A stretch of 64,000 nt of DNA from contig KK106981.1 of the NCBI GenBank assembly GCA_000611775.1, positions 7,740,023-7,804,022 on the forward strand. Direction: 5' to 3'. Shown in pieces: positions 60,911 to 64,000 of this stretch. Under the pieces are notes generated by a model. The model was not told the DNA's origin, made no database searches, and worked only from the letters and a program-made list of their open reading frames with translations. The DNA is from Umbilicaria muhlenbergii (Eukaryota > Ascomycota > Lecanoromycetes > Umbilicariales > Umbilicariaceae). Every line of letters begins with the position of its first letter. Within the stretch, counting starts at the first letter, position 1. The position numbers were made by a program, and so were the translations under genes.

Positions 60911-61747
60911 CAGTCTTCCTCAAACCGCTGCTATTGATCAGTTACTGACTTCAGTCGGAAAGATGAGCAGCCGAGTATTACAGACTGAGATGGTGTAGTG
61001 GTAGTAAACAGCTCTAGATCTGCTAAAAAGCTAAGAACTGGAATAACCAGAGTTCTTGGGACGCTCTCTTCCAATAAAGTGGAAGGAATAAATCGCCAAA
61101 GGGTAGAATCCGAACTTGGGCTGGTACAGTGGTCGAAGGTGTTCATCGACGGAAGCGTGGGCAAGGTCAATTTCTAGAACAAAGTGGACCATGGTGAGCG
61201 GCCTCCACCAATTGCCGTCGAAAAATCTATCAAGAAAAGCTGAGATTGTGTTCCTTCGATTGATTTCCGCTTAGAGGCTCTGGCCTCTCAATCATACGTA
61301 ACAGCCTCGATCCTTACATCAATTACCCCTCTACTCAGGGCCTTGGTCGCCCATGTTTCAGGGCACATAATCAAGCCTCACAGTACCACGATAATATGCC
61401 AAAGGTGGCTTGTAGCTTCTCAGACCGAATCACTTCAGAAATTCCGAGAACCTTTTTATCCGAGAGGGTTTATGGTGAACGTGTCTTCGTCGGCTCCGGA
61501 CCTATGCACGTAAAGGCGTAGTTCACTTGCCTATGCTTGGCCACCAAGAGTGAACTGTATGGTGATGTGATTTTATGCAGGAGCTGCAGTGCGAGCGAAG
61601 AGCATGCAGCATTGTGATGGCTTCCAGCAGCACAGGCAGTCCTATGGCTGTTGTTACGCTGAATGAAAGTTCCTTACTGTTGCTCTTACTACGATAAAGT
61701 ATTTGAAGACGGGCCATGATCGCCAAGGTCGTCCTCTGCCACTTGCT
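60911..61747. other. Intergenic between convergent genes
   Basis: Short frames only; nothing recognised. Confidence 0.5.
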
Positions 61748-63493
61748 TCACCTCTTAGCTTTTTCAATCTTGCATGGAAGCCCTTGGCTCGGTTCTCCAA
61801 TACCGACCTGATATGCTCTTTCCCCTTCCACTGTATTTGAGCCTGTTGCTGCTTTCAACTGATCCCACCCCTCGTAGGCGGCCTTAATGCTAAATTCCCG
61901 TAGCGTCATTATCATGACTATTTTCAATTCTATGATTGTCAACTCCTGGCCAATGCAATTGCGTGGCCCATGCTCGAATGGTCTCCATGCGCCCTTGATG
62001 GGGTAGAGAGGATCGTCGGGCGTGACTAGCCAGCGTTCAGGTAGGAAAGAGGCCGGGTGAGGCCAGTAGCTCGGGTCGCGATGGGTCGTTTCATGATTGG
62101 ACCAGACCAGAAAGCCATCTGTAGGGTACTTGCGACCATCACCGTCTGTAATGGAAAATCCAGGTTCCCCAGCGCGGGTAGTCGACGAAGGCGGGAAAAG
62201 ACGAAGTGTTTCTTTGATAATGGCAACAGTGAGAGGGAGCCGATTTAGTAGCTGAGGATTCTCTGTAATGGTAGAGGTTGTTTGGCTGGTATCAGAGCCG
62301 AATACATCGTCATGCTCGGTGCAAACGCGATCAAGGACAGAAGGATTGCAGGAAAGAAGGTGGAACATATAACAAATAGTCGAACTAGTTGTATCGTGAC
62401 CAGCGAAGATAAACAACTTGATTTGCGACACTAAGAAGGATTTAAACGTAGCATCTATCCCTTTACTAGTGTCTTTTGAATTCGTCTCCGCTAGAAATGT
62501 TTTCAACGCGAGATCGATGATCGATCTGCTAGGTCCCAGCTCATCGGGCGTCCGCATATTTTTTGGATCGATGAAACGATCTTCGAGCTCTCGAGATATA
62601 TAGCTGTTCATCTGGCGGGTGTTGTACCACTGAACGAGTGGGCGTAGCGGATTATATCGATCGAAAGGATTGAATTCAACGCCGAACGACAACCATGGTA
62701 TCTGTCTGCGAAGGGCAGAGACCATTACATTGTTTGACCGCTGCGAATTCAATCGAGTATCCCTATGTTTCCGTCAGGATTTTCTTATATATTGACATCA
62801 TGCAACGTGATACCCACAGAACAACTCTGCCGATAACATCCATCGTTAGGTTATCTGTTAATTTCTTCAAAGGGGTTATGTCCTTTTTTCCCTCGTGCTC
62901 TCGCAGGATTTCGCAGAAGGTCGTAGTCTCTTCCAATATAGCCGATACGAAGCTCATGAGATGGTTTGGACTGAAGCCAGGGTTGAAGATGCTCCTCCAC
63001 TTCTTCCACATATCGCCTTCCATTGTAACGAGATCATATTCGCCAGTCATAGGACGCAAGAACTTCCGCATTGCGTGAAATTTAGGAAGTGAGTGTTCCT
63101 GAGTCATTTGAAATAAGCCGTTGGGAGAGGTCACGACAAGCATTTGAGGTCCAAACGGCCAAAGGTCAAGGTAGAAGATCGGGCCAAGGCTAGGCGTCGC
63201 AGCTTTGACTTGACGTGGAATATAGTTGCCACGTGCATCCGGAGGGAGTTTGGACATGGCGGCCTTGACCGTTAGTAAATGACCGAAAAAGGTATTGTAC
63301 GGCGGCATAGCCTGGTGTTGATTAGCAATGGAAATTTTGGGATGAGCTTAGTGGAGGAAGATACCAGGCCTTGCTTCTGCAACTCGATCATTCTACATCG
63401 CGCCTTGTAGAGCTTGGTGAGAAATGTTACAACGAGCCCCGACGCAAGCACGGCAAACGTGCCAAGTATTGGGTGAAAGCTCAGAGACGACAT
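61748..63493 (-). CDS. Cytochrome P450 monooxygenase
   Basis: Exons 63493-63365, 63311-62818 and 62762-61748 give 545 residues. An N-terminal membrane anchor (GTFAVLASGLVVTFLTKLY) leads to MPPYNTFFGHLL. I-helix FIFAGHDTTSSTICY, K-helix IIKETLRLFPP with ExxR, PASFLPERWLVTPDDPLYPI and heme loop FEHGPRNCIGQELT with the Cys ligand are all present, so it should be active. The pattern resembles CYP59/StcS-type secondary-metabolism P450s, but the substrate cannot be told. No polyketide synthase or NRPS lies nearby in the window. An in-frame ATG at 63595 would lengthen the N-terminus by 34 residues. Both introns are 53-55 bases. Confidence 0.92.
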
Positions 63494-64000
63494 TGTCGAA
63501 ATAAAGGTCAACGGCACTTGTAGACCTCCTGCAAACAGTAGGAATGGTTTTGCACGAAAGTTGGTTGAGCCAACGGAATATATTTTGGGGGCCAAGCCAA
63601 CTTGATAGAGGCGTTAGGAGTAGAGGACAGCCTGAGATGCGGCACTTTGGCACAAGGAGACTGCTAATAGCCTAATGATAAGCATGCACACTTGATTGAG
63701 TATGCGAGTGTGCGGCATGCCTGGAGGGTGCCTAGAGTGTGCAGTGTTTGTATAACATTCCAGCAATTGCGGTCGGATGTATGCAGCAGCATCGTATGAT
63801 CAACACAGCTGTAGAATTTGTATGTCACCAGTATAAAATCCTTCGGACCCCAATGAATGCGGAGCTTGCGTCAAGGCCCCTGTGCATGAAAGCCATAGGC
63901 TTGCATAAATGCCTCACTACATACTCTATCCAATCAGTATTCACCAAGCTCGCGGTCACTGAACGCTTTGCCGTCACTACTCCGTAAACACTCTGCTGTC
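63494..64000. other. Intergenic to window end
   Basis: Promoter side of the P450 gene. A plus frame at 63739-63987 has no features. Nothing else seen. Confidence 0.5.

Overview
The window is nuclear DNA of a filamentous ascomycete (Pezizomycotina; a Dothideomycete is my best guess). The evidence is many GT-AG introns of about 50-60 bases, and genes typical of moulds: a Con7-type zinc finger, the NADPH oxidase regulator NoxR, Atg15, a fungal-order betaine lipid synthase, a PTH11-like receptor and a peroxisomal urate oxidase. There are no operons and no CRISPR. I recognised no intact transposon and no convincing tRNA. One 30-base N gap lies at 42866-42895. All splice sites were placed by reading frame, splice consensus and family knowledge, without transcripts.

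Layout, 0-14 kb: tail of an unknown acidic protein; Golgi pH regulator (+); NDUFAF7/MidA mitochondrial methyltransferase (-), divergent from a CDK11-like kinase (+); a dienelactone hydrolase-family protein (+); an HExxH orphan (+); an unknown 203-residue protein (+); Atg15 lipase (-). 14-28 kb: VPS9-domain protein (+, divergent from Atg15), betaine lipid synthase (+), an 82-residue protein made from six tiny exons (+), a catalase-like protein (+), and a Con7-like factor (-).

28-33 kb is almost gene-free. It lies upstream of the Con7-like gene and downstream of DBP2. 33-50 kb: DEAD-box helicase DBP2 (-), a membrane-anchored aspartic-protease-like protein (-), a PPR protein (+), NoxR (-, broken by the gap), a RING/LON-domain protein (-), a G-rich minisatellite and a possibly decayed small gene. 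50-64 kb: the TORC2 subunit Rictor/Ste16 (-), urate oxidase (+) with a perfect purine-activator site upstream, mitochondrial ribosomal protein uL13m (-, convergent with urate oxidase), a small gene with a TATA box, a PTH11-like receptor (+) and a cytochrome P450 (-).

Most genes are unrelated housekeeping or signalling genes. The main cross-cutting observation is compositional. In several genes the coding strand changes abruptly from C-ending to G-ending codons toward the 3' end. Other points of note are the microexon gene, an 11-base exon in DBP2, a GC-AG intron in the CDK11-like gene, and a NoxR C-terminus that can be recovered beyond the gap.
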